Source: Ophiocordyceps camponoti-saundersi (nom. inval.) (Eukaryota > Ascomycota > Sordariomycetes > Hypocreales > Ophiocordycipitaceae). From it: a stretch of 38,856 nucleotides of DNA. A model generated the notes under the pieces. The model saw nothing but the letters and a program-made list of their open reading frames with translations, made no database searches and was not told the origin of the DNA. The position numbers and the translations under genes were made by a program. Position 1 is the first letter of the stretch. Each line of letters starts with the position of its first letter. The stretch covers positions 1 to 38,856 of the forward strand of contig PDHQ01000310.1 in assembly GCA_003339415.1 (NCBI GenBank), given 5' to 3'. Of this stretch, positions 11,509-22,749 are shown piece after piece.

Positions 11509-11653
11509 TTAAGTAATATAAAAAATATAAATAAGCTTTACTTAAATAAAATAATTATAAATATAAAAATAATTTATTATAAACTTTATAAAAACTTTAT
11601 ATACTTTAAATAATATTATAAGTACTTTTAATATATATTATTAAATATTATTA

Positions 11654-13528
11654 TAATAATAATAATTTATAAGCTAGTATATTTTATATAGCTTAAAACT
11701 ATCTTATATATATTTTAAAAAGGGGAAAAACTAAAAAACTTAGAGTAAAACCCTCCCCTTAAGCGTTACCTTAGCTTTAAGTTAGACCCCGCCCGCACCT
11801 AGTATTTTATATATTTAATAAGTTAGGTATTAACTAGTAATTTAAAAGCTAATATTTCCTTTAAAGCGGACCTCGCGGTAGTAAAAGTATATATAAACTA
11901 AGTTTAATATAAAGTCTATATAGCTTACTTATCCTCTTAGCTATTATTATCGCTATAAACTAAATCCTTATATTTAATTATAATAGCCTTAATAATCTAA
12001 TTTATTAAAGCTTTATTAGCGCGGCTTAGGAATATATAAAGGTTTTACTATTTTATAATAAACTTTATAATAGCTAATCTTAAAAAATAGCTAGATTATT
12101 ATAATAAAGCTACGGATAAGTATAAAATCGGAGTTAAAGGAGAAGGTATTATTATATTCGCTTTTTAGCGTTTCTACCTTAGCTATTACTAATTTCTAGT
12201 TAGCGCTAGAGGGGGAGAAAAAGAGGTAATATATATAAAGTTTTAGTTTATAAACTTTTAAGGTTAGGTAATATACGCGTCCTTCGCCTAATCTTATATT
12301 ACTCTTATCTTAAAGTAAAATTAACTTTACTTAAGGTAAGATTTTTAATAAAAAAAGTAATAATATAGTCTTTTCTTATAAGCTATAAGGTAAATAAACT
12401 TACTTTTTATATATAAAATAGTAAAGTACTTATTATATTATAGCTTTATTATATAATATTTAATAATAAATTTAAATTAGTAATATTTAAAATATTATTA
12501 AAGTTAAACTTTTAATATATATAGTTTAGCGTTAAAAATCTCCGCTTATATTATTATACTTTTATTATAAATTTAGTTTATATTTACTACGCTATTATTA
12601 ATAATTATTAAAAAACTCTATTAAGTTTTAAAATAATATCTTTTTATATATAATTATATTACTAAAACCTTATTTAATAATTTAATTTTTTTTTAAAAGG
12701 CTTCTTTACTACTTAGCTATAAGGCTTATATTAATACTCCCTTTATAATAAAAATATAACCTTTATTAGTTAAGCGTACTTTTTTTTAAAAAATAATATA
12801 AAGCTATTTTAAATTAAACTAAAGCTTATAAATAATATCTTAAAATATTATTATAATATTACCGCTAAGTAGTTTCCTTATTATAAAAGCTTAGCTTTAT
12901 TTATAAAGTTTATAGTTAATATTTATTATTATTACTTTAAGGCCTTAAACTTAAAGTAAAGTAGCTATAAAATTAAAATAAATTATAAGCTATCGCTTAT
13001 ATTATTTAGGAATTTACTTTTTAATAGTTTTCTCTAGCGCTTTAGCTATAATTATAACTTATATTAAAAAAGTTCCGCTCCCCTTAAAGCTATAAAAAAA
13101 GAGGAAATTATAGCTATAATAGCTAAAAAGATATTACTAACTAATAAAATTAAAGTAAGGGGGGCACCTCCCTAGACCTTTTTAGATTTCGCTATTTATT
13201 TAATAATTACCTATATAAAGATAAAAATATTTTTTAAAATAATCTTACTAATATTTACTTTAGCTTTTAATAAAGTAATAAGTATAATAAACTTTTAAGT
13301 TTAAGATTATTATAATTTAAAGTAAAGCTATATTTTAGGTAAAAAATTTTCGCGGTTATAATTAACTTATATAATATCGCCCTCCCCCCTAAAGTTACTC
13401 TAAGCGCGGCTAGCTATTATTATAAGGTAATAAAGGGAGCGGAGTCCGCTTATAATATAAGAATAAAAAGTCTATATCTATATCGCTATAAGCGCGGAGT
13501 TTATAAAATATATAAAAGTTATAATTAG
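11654..13528 (-). mobile_element. Unidentified 1.9-kb retroposon-like element inserted in LINE ORF1
   Basis: The insertion is defined by an exact 16-bp duplication, TTATTAAATATTATTA, at 11638-11653 and 13529-13544. The empty site is present once in the right LINE copy at 23739-23754 (TTACTAAGTATTACTA), inside the first zinc-knuckle codons. The left end carries an AAT/TAA run shared with the 58-bp copy at 11451, so I take the left end as the 3' end and the strand as minus. About 1 kb of its right-hand (5') part recurs inverted at 21542-22570. Some 30-codon stop-free stretches occur on both strands near 13080-13200, but I found no domain I can name. The long, variable target-site duplication points to a LINE or large SINE rather than a DNA transposon. 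Confidence 0.78.
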
Positions 13529-15581
13529 TTATTAAATATTATTAAAAGCCCCCTTAATATAAATATTACGCGGCTATTTTATATAATAGCGGAGAAAAAA
13601 CTACTTTATATAAAAGAGAGAAAGACCCCGTTATTATATTTTATATAAGGGTATATACTTTATATAGTTAAAAGAATACTTAAAGTTTTAAAAATAATAA
13701 AGTTATATTAAATTTAGCTTTCTTAATAAGCTTTATTTTTTTTAATTATTATAATCCGCTTAACTTTTAGCTTTTATTTAGCGGAAACTTTATAAAAATA
13801 ATAAAAGCTTTATTATAATTTTTTTTAAAAAAGTAAGTATATTATAAATTTATTAAAAATATATTTTAACGCTTTTTTTATAATACGCTATTTACTTAAA
13901 TTTTTTTAAAAAGCTTTTAACTTAATAATATCTATAAAAGCTATAAGCTATATAATAAATTTATAACTTATAACTAGCTTTATAATAATCTTAACTAAAG
14001 TTTATATTAATAAACTTTATATAATTAAAATAATTATAAATAACTATTTTTAATATTTAATTTTTATAAAAATTATAATCTTATTATAAAATATATAAAA
14101 AATTAATTACCTTATTTAGCTTATTTTATTTAATAAAAAGCTATAATATTATTATTATATAAAAATTCTAGCTTAATATATATAATTACTTTTTACTTTT
14201 AAAATTTACTTTTTATTACTTTATTTAAAATAAAAATAAAACTCTTTTTTATATTTATAAATAATATAAAATTTATAATTAGGATTTTATTATAAAGCTT
14301 AACTTTATTAAAGTATTTTTCTATAGTAAATTAAAATATTTACTATTTATTCTTTATTACTTAAAATATATATTAAACTTTTCCTATACTTATTACCTTC
14401 TCCTCCTTTTTTATATTTTACTTTTATTTTTACTTTATTAGTTATTTTTAATAATTTTAATACTTATTATTTTTTTAAGACTTTTATAACTATACCTCTC
14501 TTTACTCCGCGGAGCTTTTTTTCGCTTTTTACTAACTTTACCTTAAACTTTTTACTTTTTTTTATAAAATTACTTAAAAAATATATAAATAAAGGATTAG
14601 TATTATTAACTTAATTTAAAATATATTTAACTATTTTTTTATATACCTTAGCTTAGATTTTAATTTTTTTAGCTTTAATTATATTTTTTAATTTATATTT
14701 TTTCTTACCTTTACTTTTTTAAACTTTATTTTAATATTATAATAAAAATATTTTAATTTTAATATTTTATATATAAAAATAAAAGACTACTTTTTATTTT
14801 TAGCTATTTAAGTAAAATTTATAATAAATATTAAAAAGTTTATAATATAATTATATATATAAATAAATATTATAGCTAGCTTAATAGTTTCGAAATTACC
14901 TTAATAATATAATTTTTATATTTATTTATAATAAATTTTAAAAATTATTTTTATAATTTTAAATATAAAATATATTAAGTAATATTAATAAGCGTAGCTA
15001 AACTTTTATTATTAGTAAATATATAAAAATATTATAATATAATAAAAATTATTTATTAGGAAAATAAAAAAAAATAATTAAAGGCGATTTTTTACTTTTA
15101 TAAATAGTAATTTTAATATTATATAATTTATAGCTTAGTAAGTAAGATTTTAAAGCTAGGCTTTTTTAAACTTATATATATTTCTTTTTTTAATAAAATA
15201 TAAACTTTACTTTTTAATTATCTTTCTTTAAAAAATTAAAGCTTTTAGCTTATAAGCTTTTTCTTTATCTTTTAAAAAATATTTTATACTTTTTTATTTC
15301 TAACTTTTTCCCTCTAATAAATATCCCCTTTTAAGTTATTAAAAATAAAGTTTATTTTACTTTTTTTAATATTATTTTATAAAAATTCGCTAAGCTTAAT
15401 AATATTCTTATTAGCTTCTTAAAAAGTTATAAATAACCCCTTATAATAGCTTTAATTAAGCTTTTTTAAAAATATATTATTTATAAATATTTCTTTACTT
15501 AATATTAAATTTTTAATATTATAATTTTTTTAAAAGTAAGTAAAAGCTTAAAAGTTTATTAAACTTTAAATAGCTATTATC

Positions 15582-15905
15582 TATTACGCGCTAGTAATTA
15601 TAAGGATTTCCTCTAAATATTTTATAATAATTTCCGAGGATTTCTAACTATAATTATATAACCTCGGAAACCTTATCGTAAAATCCTTAGGAAAACCTTA
15701 GGGGGAAATTACCCGGAAATAAAGTTAACCTTTTACTAAGATTTCCCCTTACCCTCTCCTATCTCTACTAGCATATACCTTTATATATTTTACTAAGATT
15801 TCGCTTACGGGAGTTTTCCTCTTTTCTTTCCCTTCCCCTTAGCTTAGAATCTTTATTTATAATACTAATATTATTATTTAGTTAACGTATTTTACGGCTA
15901 TAATA
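15582..15905 (+). repeat. 5' LTR of the Gypsy chromovirus
   Basis: 324 bp, matching 21186-21509 along its full length. In the parts aligned by eye, all differences are transitions. Several fall outside CpA/TpG (GCGCTAG versus GCGTTAG, TATAA versus CGGTAA, CCGAGG versus TTAAGG), so C-to-T change has spread to CpG, CpT and CpC sites. The sequence right after it (15906 onward, CTATTCTAAGCTCGAA) should be the primer binding site, but I cannot match it to a tRNA. Confidence 0.93.
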
Positions 15906-16199
15906 CTATTCTAAGCTCGAATTTACTAATAAGCGATTAAAAAACCCGTACCTTATTTTTATATTCTTATATAGGATAGAAAAAAACTTATATATAAACT
16001 ATAATTAGCTTTAAGATATATATCCGGAGCCCCTAACTAAACTTTTAGGCGATTAAGGAGACTCGCCTTAAAAACGCCTAACCTTATAGTAGAATAAGAT
16101 ATTAGCGAAAATTAAACTATAATAATAGCTACCTTTTCTTAAAATACTACTAATATAATTATACTATATAAGTAGCGTATAAAAATAGCGTAATTATAA

Positions 16200-17150
16200 G
16201 TATAAATTATAAAATTCTAAAATTAGTTAATTTAGAAAAATTAAAACTTAAACGCGGAAAGGACTTATTAAGAAATATTAATTATATTTAATATAAATAA
16301 AAAGATATTTATCCTAATTAGAAAAGCCGCTTAAGATACTTTTACGCTAATAGCTTTAGTAAGATAGCTAAACCCCTCCTATTTTAATTCTGCGAAAATT
16401 CGCTATAAGAAAATAGGTAAGTTTTCGGGTAAAAAGGAGGATTTTAGTACCTTCCTTATAAACTTAAAAAATAAGATAAGGTCCGATAAAATAATTTTTC
16501 GAAATAAGTAGAACTAAATAAATATATTATTCCGCGCGTTAAAAGGGAAAGCCTATAAACTTTTAGAAACCCGATATAACTTAGAAAAACGCCCTTTTTC
16601 TAAATTAGCTAAAATAGTCTAATATTTAAAATTTACTTACGGAAATCCTAATAAATTTACTAAAGCTATAAACTAACTTTATAAACTAAACTTTTTATTA
16701 ATAAGTAAGTAAGAAATTTAGGAGTTCCTCGTAGAGTTTAACTACCTTATAGCTAAAACTTAAGTTCCCTTAGCTTAAATTAAATATACGCTTTAGGATT
16801 ATCTACCCGCTAATCTTAACCTAAGCTTTTTTATAAAAGCTAAAAATTTATATATAATATATAAGGAATTTTATAAGTATATAAAAGATATTATATTCTA
16901 CCGGAAAAAAGAGTTAACCCGCTAGGAGTTTTTTTATAAAAGCTAAGTAAGTAAAAAAGTTACCTTAGAAAAATAAAAAAAGATTATAATTATAATTATA
17001 ACCTTTTACTAAAAAGGCTAAGCTCTTAGTAAAAATAAAAAAAAAGTTTATTAGGAAAATAATACTTATTTTATTTATAGAAAAAAAGGCTATATAGCTA
17101 AGGATTACCTTAACTAATAGAAAGTAAGGAGAGTCCGTAAAGTTTAAACG
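16200..17150 (+). pseudogene. gag: gag of the Gypsy chromovirus (broken)
   Basis: Encodes the capsid/nucleocapsid polyprotein that packages element RNA in virus-like particles. Reading through stops gives a typical retrotransposon Gag: a capsid core around 16420-16900 with conserved words such as FSGKKEDF, FRALKGKAY and FTYGNPNKF, then a basic stretch. It ends in a CCHC zinc knuckle at 17067-17108 with the spacing C-X2-C-X4-H-X4-C. All three Cys codons and the His codon of the knuckle are now TAT or TAC (Tyr), which is what RIP does to TGT/TGC and CAT/CAC. The start codon is not identifiable because ATG is destroyed. It lies directly upstream of the protease region, as usual for a Gag-Pol element. 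Confidence 0.88.
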
Positions 17151-17229
17151 CTTTTACTTAACTCCGTTTAGTTAGATAACTCTAATTTAGGAAAAAAGTA
17201 AAACTATTATAAAGCTCCTTAATAATCCT

Positions 17230-20200
17230 AAAAATATTACGCGTAAAACGGAAAATAGGAGAGTTATTTACTATTAATAATTAAGTTTAAATTAATAATA
17301 TAGCTTTTTATACCTTTACCTTATATAATACCGGAGTAAACGCCTATCTCTTAGTTAATCGTTATTTCGCGAAGTAAGTAGTAAAGCGCTTAGGCGCTAA
17401 GCTTATTCTTATCTATCCTATCCCTCTTATTAATTTCTAAAGCTATTAAGCTAGCTTAGTTTATAAGCACCTAATTATTACTTTAGTAATCGATAAATAG
17501 TATTTTCTATAAAAAATCTGCTAAGTAACTAACTACGCTTAAAATCTCTTTATTAGCTTATTTTAGATAGTAGAGAAAAGGTTATTACTTAATTACGTAG
17601 CTTAGAAACTAATTTAGCTAAATAACTTACTCGCCCTTGCTAAGTACTTGCCCTCGATCTTATTACCTAAGAAGCCCTTTTTTAATAGAAATCTAAACCC
17701 GGCTATTTAAGCAGATACTAAGCGCTAGAACCGCTTTCTCTATTAAGATAAGCGTAAATATTAGATTCTCTAATGCTTATAAAGGAAAAAAGACTTTATA
17801 TAGCCCGCGAAAGAAAAAAAGCTAGCTTAAACCCTAACTAAGGATAACTAAGATACTAATAATATAAATAAGGATATTTTAAAAAAGTAACTTATTTACT
17901 AAGTTTAATAAAACTCTCGCTATATATAATAAGAAGAAATAACCTTATTAATACCTTAGATATTTATAAAATTAGAAAATAATAATAATAACTTAACTAT
18001 AATTATAAAGCTAAGCTTAGCTAGCTATATATACGTAAAATAAGAAATCTTATTCCCTTAAGGTAAAAAACCTAAATATATTACTTATATATATAATATA
18101 ATTCTTCTAGCTTTTATATACCTTAAAAGATTTTTTAATAAAAAGAAAACTTATATTTTAGCTTATCCTTAGCTTAGCTATAATATAACCTTAAAACTTA
18201 AAAAGCCTCTAAACTTAGTAAGACTTTTTTCTTATAAGATATTAGTAAAATACTTACTTTTAGAAAAGGAGATTATTAATTATTTACTTAAGATTAGTTT
18301 TATTAAGCTAAATATTAGCCCTTACGCCGCCTTTATTCTTTTCGCCTTAAAGCTATACTTAATAGCTTAACGCTTCTATATTAATTACCGATAGATAAAT
18401 AACTATTTAAAAAGTTAGATCTCGCCCGCTCCTTTTTTAGAAGGTACCGTATTTAGCTACCGGAAGGCGAAACGGTTCTCGAAAATTAATATTATTTAAG
18501 CGTTTTACTATCTCCGGCTTAACCTTAACTTTAAATACCTTATAGCTTTCCGTATAAAGTTTAATATATTCCGTTAGCTTATTTTTCTATTCGGCCTTAA
18601 AGTAAGATTTACGTAATTCTAAAATTTTATTAACGCCTAATTTTATAATCTCCTTAACTACTACGTAAGTATATACGCTAATAATATATTAATTTACTTA
18701 AATAGCGAAGAAAAGAAATACTAAGAGGAGTGCTAAGAAATAATTTAGCGCCTATACTAAGCGAACTTATAAGGGGATATCCGGAAATTAAAGTTTAATA
18801 TTATTAAAGTTAACTACCTTAGTATAATATTATATACGGGCTAAGGAATAAGCGTAAACCCTTATAAGGTATAAGTAATCTAAAATTAGAAATTCGAAAA
18901 TCTCTAAAACCGTAAAGCTATCCGTTTATTCGTAAAATTATATAACTTTATTTAAATCTTTTATTATTATATTAATATTACCGCGGAACCTCTAAACTAT
19001 CTCCTAAAAAAAAATATTATTTTTAAGCTTAGACCGGAATAGAAAAAAGCTTTTAATAAAATAAAGAAACTAATTATATAAGCCCCGGTACTTACTTTCT
19101 TCTATCCTAAACTCCTAACCTAGCTTAAAACTAACGCCTTTTAAAATACTACCGCTAGTATATTTTAATAATAGTAAGATAATTAAGCGTAAAAGCTAAT
19201 AAGCTTCTTTTTAAAAACGATAAACTTAGCTAAATATATATACTTAATCTAAGACCGTAAATTTCTCGCTATTATATAAAGCTTTAAGTATTTTTACTTA
19301 GAATTACTTAATTAGAAATTCGATATAATTATAAACTATAAAGCCTTAGTTTATTTTATAACGAAAAGATTACTTTTTATTTACTAAGTCCGATAATCCG
19401 ATTTCTTTACTTAGTTTAATATTTATTTCCTATATTAACTTAGCTAGTTAAATATAGCTATTAATACCTTTTTACGTAAAATAGCTAAGCTTCTAACTAT
19501 AAAAGCTTATAAGAAAAAGGAAAAGATACTTATAATAATTCCTCCGGAAAGCTTTAAATTCGAAGTCCTAACCCTAACCTTTATAATTACCTTAGTCCGC
19601 CTCGGAGAAAACTTTACCCCGTTAGGAGTAAAGTTAGTATAACTAATCTAAAAGGAGAACGTAAGCTAGGATCTTAGATTTTACGGTAACCTCCTAGTTA
19701 TTCTTAAATAAGATAGTTAGAAGTAGCTCTTTCTTTATATTATTTTAATTCGGAATATATATAAGCTAGCTATTTTCGCTTATAGTAGCTAAAATAAAAT
19801 TACTTAGATATTCTAGCGAGATTATTATTAGCTTAAAATAAAGTAAGATATCTATTAATATATCTATAATTATTATAAATATTAAAAGAATAAGATTTTA
19901 TAAGATAAAACCTTAAGCTTATTATACTTTTTACTTATTCTAATTTCTATATAGGAGTATATAGCTTATAATAAGAAAGCTATATTAGAAGACTGCTTTA
20001 AGTATAACTATATCTAAACTTTTATCTATAAGCTAAGCTAGATTATCGCTATATTACTAAGTAAAAAGAATAATATAGTAAAGATATTTACTAGACGCTA
20101 TTTTTAATACTTTTATTATCTTTTTAGTATATTAAATATATAAATTACCGATAATACTAGCTTATTTATCTTAAGATTTCTTAGTAAAATTAATTAGTTA

Positions 20201-20860
20201 ACTAATATTAAGTATTATTATAATAGTACCCTATACCCGTAAATATAAGAAAGCGTAAAAATAACTAACTAATATTTAAATTAAAAGCTATAGTTTTATA
20301 TAAATAAATATTAGGATAATTAGAGTACCTTTTTTCCCGCGCTAAACTTCGCGTATAACTCCTTATAATATATTTCGATTAATATAGCACCGCTTATAAT
20401 CGCTTTTAGTAAAGATATACGGAACCTCCTTTTAGTAGCTAGTCCCTTAGATCCCTCGATTACTTTAGGCCCGATTACTACGGCTTATAAACTCGTCGCC
20501 CGCGCGTAAGAAGTATAATAGTAAGCTTAAGCCGCTACTAAGAAAGCTCGCTATAAGTAAGAAATATAAATAAATAAGAAATATCGCTTAGTAAACTTTA
20601 TAGTTAGTAATAAGGTATTCCTTAGCCGTAAAGGCTTTTTTATAACTATACTTATAATACGCTTAAATATATAATAATTAGAACTTTTTACGGTTATTAA
20701 AGAATAAAGCTATAGCTATATCTTTAACTTATTAGATAGCTATTAGATAATAAACCTATTTTATACTAACTATTTTCGAAAAGCTATTATAAATCCGCTA
20801 CTAAGGTAGGAGATATCTTCCGCTAAGCTAGAAAATATCGATAATATATTAAAATAGGAG
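17230..20860 (+). pseudogene. pol: pol of the Gypsy chromovirus: protease, RT, RNase H, integrase (broken)
   Basis: Domains follow the Ty3/Gypsy order. Protease: D-T-G-A/V-N now reads NTGVN at 17327-17341. Reverse transcriptase: the FGLK...FINA...F block near 18590-18650 is followed by the catalytic Y-x-D-D box, now YANN at 18674-18685, with LIYLNSEE after it. The post-RT block YLGIILYTG is near 18820-18850. RNase H: an APVLTFFYPKL block near 19085-19120 precedes the first catalytic Asp, now Asn. Integrase: degraded zinc-binding and core regions near 19980-20400, then a C-terminal region with APLIIAF near 20390 and KVFLSRKG near 20615. Every active-site change seen is G to A. Frames are broken by many TAA/TAG. 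The element cannot move by itself. Confidence 0.92.
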
Positions 20861-21030
20861 GTTAAGTAAATCCTCTAGTTTCGGGTTACTAAATAGTATT
20901 ATCGGTTAGAATATTAAGTTCGCTAATATAGTTACGATTTAAATAAGATATAGTACTTAGCTAGGAATTTCTATTATACGCTTATAGCCTTTAAGGAATT
21001 CTATAACTATTTCTTAGATACCGCCGGTCC
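20861..21030 (+). pseudogene. C-terminal chromodomain of the Gypsy integrase
   Basis: Downstream of the integrase the frame reads a chromodomain-like pattern: V-x-x-I-L, then Y-Y-R-L-E-Y-x-V-R-x-Y-x-Y-D, then W-Y-x-A-R-N-F (now a stop then Y-L-A-R-N-F), then A-F-K-E-F-Y. Chromodomains at this place define chromoviruses, and in related elements they bind methylated H3K9 and guide integration to heterochromatin. At least two aromatic positions that would be Trp are now TAG. The insertion lies in repeat-rich DNA, as expected of such targeting, but that is only consistent with it and not proof. Confidence 0.82.
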
Positions 21031-21185
21031 GCTTATTAATCTCTAATATTAAGTTAAAGCCGCCGCTACGGATTATAAATATTAAGATAATAATTAGAAT
21101 AATATAGCTATTTCCCTAAGTACCTAGCTATATAATCGCTATTACTAATTTTAATAAGTATATTAAAACTTTCATTAGGAGGTAA

Positions 21186-21509
21186 TATTACGCGTTAGTA
21201 ATTATAGGGATTTCCTCTAAATATCTTACGGTAATTTTTAAGGATTTCCGACTATAATTATATAACTTTAGAAACTTTATCGTAAAATTTTTAGGAAGAC
21301 CTTAGGGGGAAATTACCTGGAAATAGAGTTAACCTTTTATTAGGATTTCCCCTTACCCTCTCCTATCTCTATTAGCACGTGCCTTTATATATTTTACTAG
21401 GATTTCGCCTACGGGAGTTTTCCTCTTTTCTTTCCCTTCCCCTTAGCTTAGAATTTTTATTTATAGTGCTAATATTATTATTTAGTTAATATATTTCACG
21501 GCCGTAATA
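21186..21509 (+). repeat. 3' LTR of the Gypsy chromovirus
   Basis: 324 bp, partner of 15582-15905. It retains more C and G (CACGTGCC near 21376, TTCACGGCCGTAATA at the end) than the 5' LTR. Its last bases TAATA correspond to an original TAACA. It is followed at once by TTATC, the target-site duplication. Confidence 0.93.
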
Positions 21510-21541
21510 TTATCTTATTTTTCTTCTTAATATTATAAGTA
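21510..21541 (+). mobile_element. Last 32 bp of the inverted 5' half of the left LINE
   Basis: After the Gypsy element and its TTATC duplication, the words TTCTTCTTAATATTATAAGTAA match the right LINE copy at about 25803-25831 (TCCCTTCTTAATATTATAAGTAA). Homology ends here. In the LINE this point is in the reverse transcriptase, at the conserved I-S-L-L-N block. Confidence 0.8.
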
Positions 21542-22570
21542 ATAAAGATAACTTTTATATATTTTATAAATTCCGCGCTTATAGTAATATAAATATAAAC
21601 TTTTTATTTTTATATTATAAGCGGACTTCGCTCTCTTTATTACTTTATAATAATAGCTAGCCGCGCTTAAAGTAACTTTAAAAAGGAGGGTAACGCTATA
21701 TAAGTTAATTATAACCGCGAAAACTTTTTACTTAAAATATATTATTACTCTAAATCGTAATAATTTTAAACTTAAAAGTTTATTATATTTATTACCTTAT
21801 TAAAAGCTAAAATAAATATTAATAAGATTATTTTAAAAGATATTTTTATTTTTATATAAGTAATTATTAAATAAGTAACGGAGTTTAAAAAGGTCTAAGG
21901 AGGTGCCCCCCTTATTCTAACTTTATTAGTTAATAATATCTTTTTAGCTATTATAGCTATAATTTCCTCTTTTTCTATAGCTTTAGGGGGAGCGGAACTC
22001 CTTTAATATAAGCTATAATTATAGCTAAAGTGCTAGAGAAAATTATTAAAAAGTAAGTTCCTAAGTAATATAAGTAATAGCTTATAATTTATTTTAACTT
22101 TATAGCTATTTTATTTTAAGTTTAAGGCCTTAAAGTAATTATAATAAATATTTATTATAAATTTTATAAATAAGGCTAAGCTTTTATAATAAGAAAATTA
22201 CTTAGTAGCGATATTATAATAATATTTTAAAATATTATTTATAAGCTTTAGTCCGATTTAAAATAGCTTTATATTATTTTTAGAGATAAGGTATACTTAA
22301 TTAGTAAAAGTTATATTTTTATTATAAAAAAGGTATTAGCGCGGGCCTTATAATAAAGCGGTAAAGAAGCTTTTTAGAAGAAGATTAAATTATTAAATAA
22401 AGTTTTAATAATATAATTATATATAAAAAAATATTATTCTAAAACTTAGTAAAGTTTTTTAGTAATTATTATTAATAGCGTAGTAAATATAAATTAAATT
22501 TATAATAAAAATATTATTATATAAGTAAAGATTTTTAATATTAAATTATATAAGGAATATTTAAAAATAT
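21542..22570 (+). mobile_element. Second, partial copy of the unidentified 1.9-kb element
   Basis: Inverted match to about 12500-13525. Shared landmarks are GCGCGG near 21660, GGTGCCCCCC near 21903 (GGGGGGCACC at 13160) and the GCGGAACTCC/GTTCCGCTCC block. It begins at the 5' end of the element and is cut off at about 22570, where the right LINE copy starts, so its 3' half and tail are missing. It retains more GC than the copy at 11654. A GGAPLILTL-type stop-free stretch of about 35 codons starts near 21900 on the plus strand, but I recognise no domain. An upstream W-x-x-x-I-F-x-D-type word near 22270 hinted at a transposase but is not enough to name one. Confidence 0.65.
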
Positions 22571-22749
22571 ATTCTAACTAAATATATAACTTTTTACGAC
22601 TTTAGATAATCGGGGTCCCTATTTATTTTTAACGTTATAATATTACGAGAATTTAATACTTTCTGCCTCTTAGAGTCTAACTCTGCTAAGGGAATAGCCT
22701 TAAATATAAGGTTATAGGGCGGCCCGCCTCCTAGTCCGCTATTAATACC

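Larger units (their letters stand above)
10408..15581 (+). mobile_element. Left LINE copy: inverted 5' half (ORF1, endonuclease, start of RT)
   Basis: Direct-orientation match to 22571-25832 of the right LINE copy. It covers ORF1 with its zinc knuckles, the endonuclease (landmarks near 14400-14700) and the beginning of the reverse transcriptase. It is opposite in orientation to the 3' half at 7077-10407. It is interrupted by two insertions with target-site duplications (11451-11508 and 11654-13528) and by the Gypsy element at 15582, after which 32 more bp of it continue at 21510-21541. With the insertions removed it is about 3.2 kb, equal to the same segment on the right. The segment 25832-26505 of the LINE is missing between the two halves. 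The arrangement fits twin-priming during target-primed reverse transcription. Confidence 0.82.
15582..21509 (+). mobile_element. Full-length Ty3/Gypsy chromovirus, RIP-inactivated (5928 bp)
   Basis: Two 324-bp LTRs flank an internal region with gag, protease, reverse transcriptase, RNase H, integrase and a chromodomain, in that order on the plus strand. The ends were originally TGTTACG...CGTAACA and now read TATTACG...TAATA. A perfect 5-bp target-site duplication TTATC is at 15577-15581 and 21510-21514. A short polypurine word AGGAGG (21177-21182) precedes the 3' LTR. The element is inserted in the reverse transcriptase part of the left LINE copy, and the right copy shows the empty site near 25795-25803. 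All frames are broken by TAA/TAG at former CAA, CAG and TGG codons. Confidence 0.95.

Noticed and set aside
15906..15930. Gypsy primer binding site
   Set aside because: CTATTCTAAGCTCGAA lies at the right place, but I could not match it to a tRNA 3' end with confidence after RIP.
21542..22570. Tc1/mariner transposase in the partial unknown element
   Set aside because: A single W-x-x-x-I-F-x-D-like word near 22270 is not followed by the expected downstream motifs, and the full copy has a 16-bp target-site duplication rather than TA.
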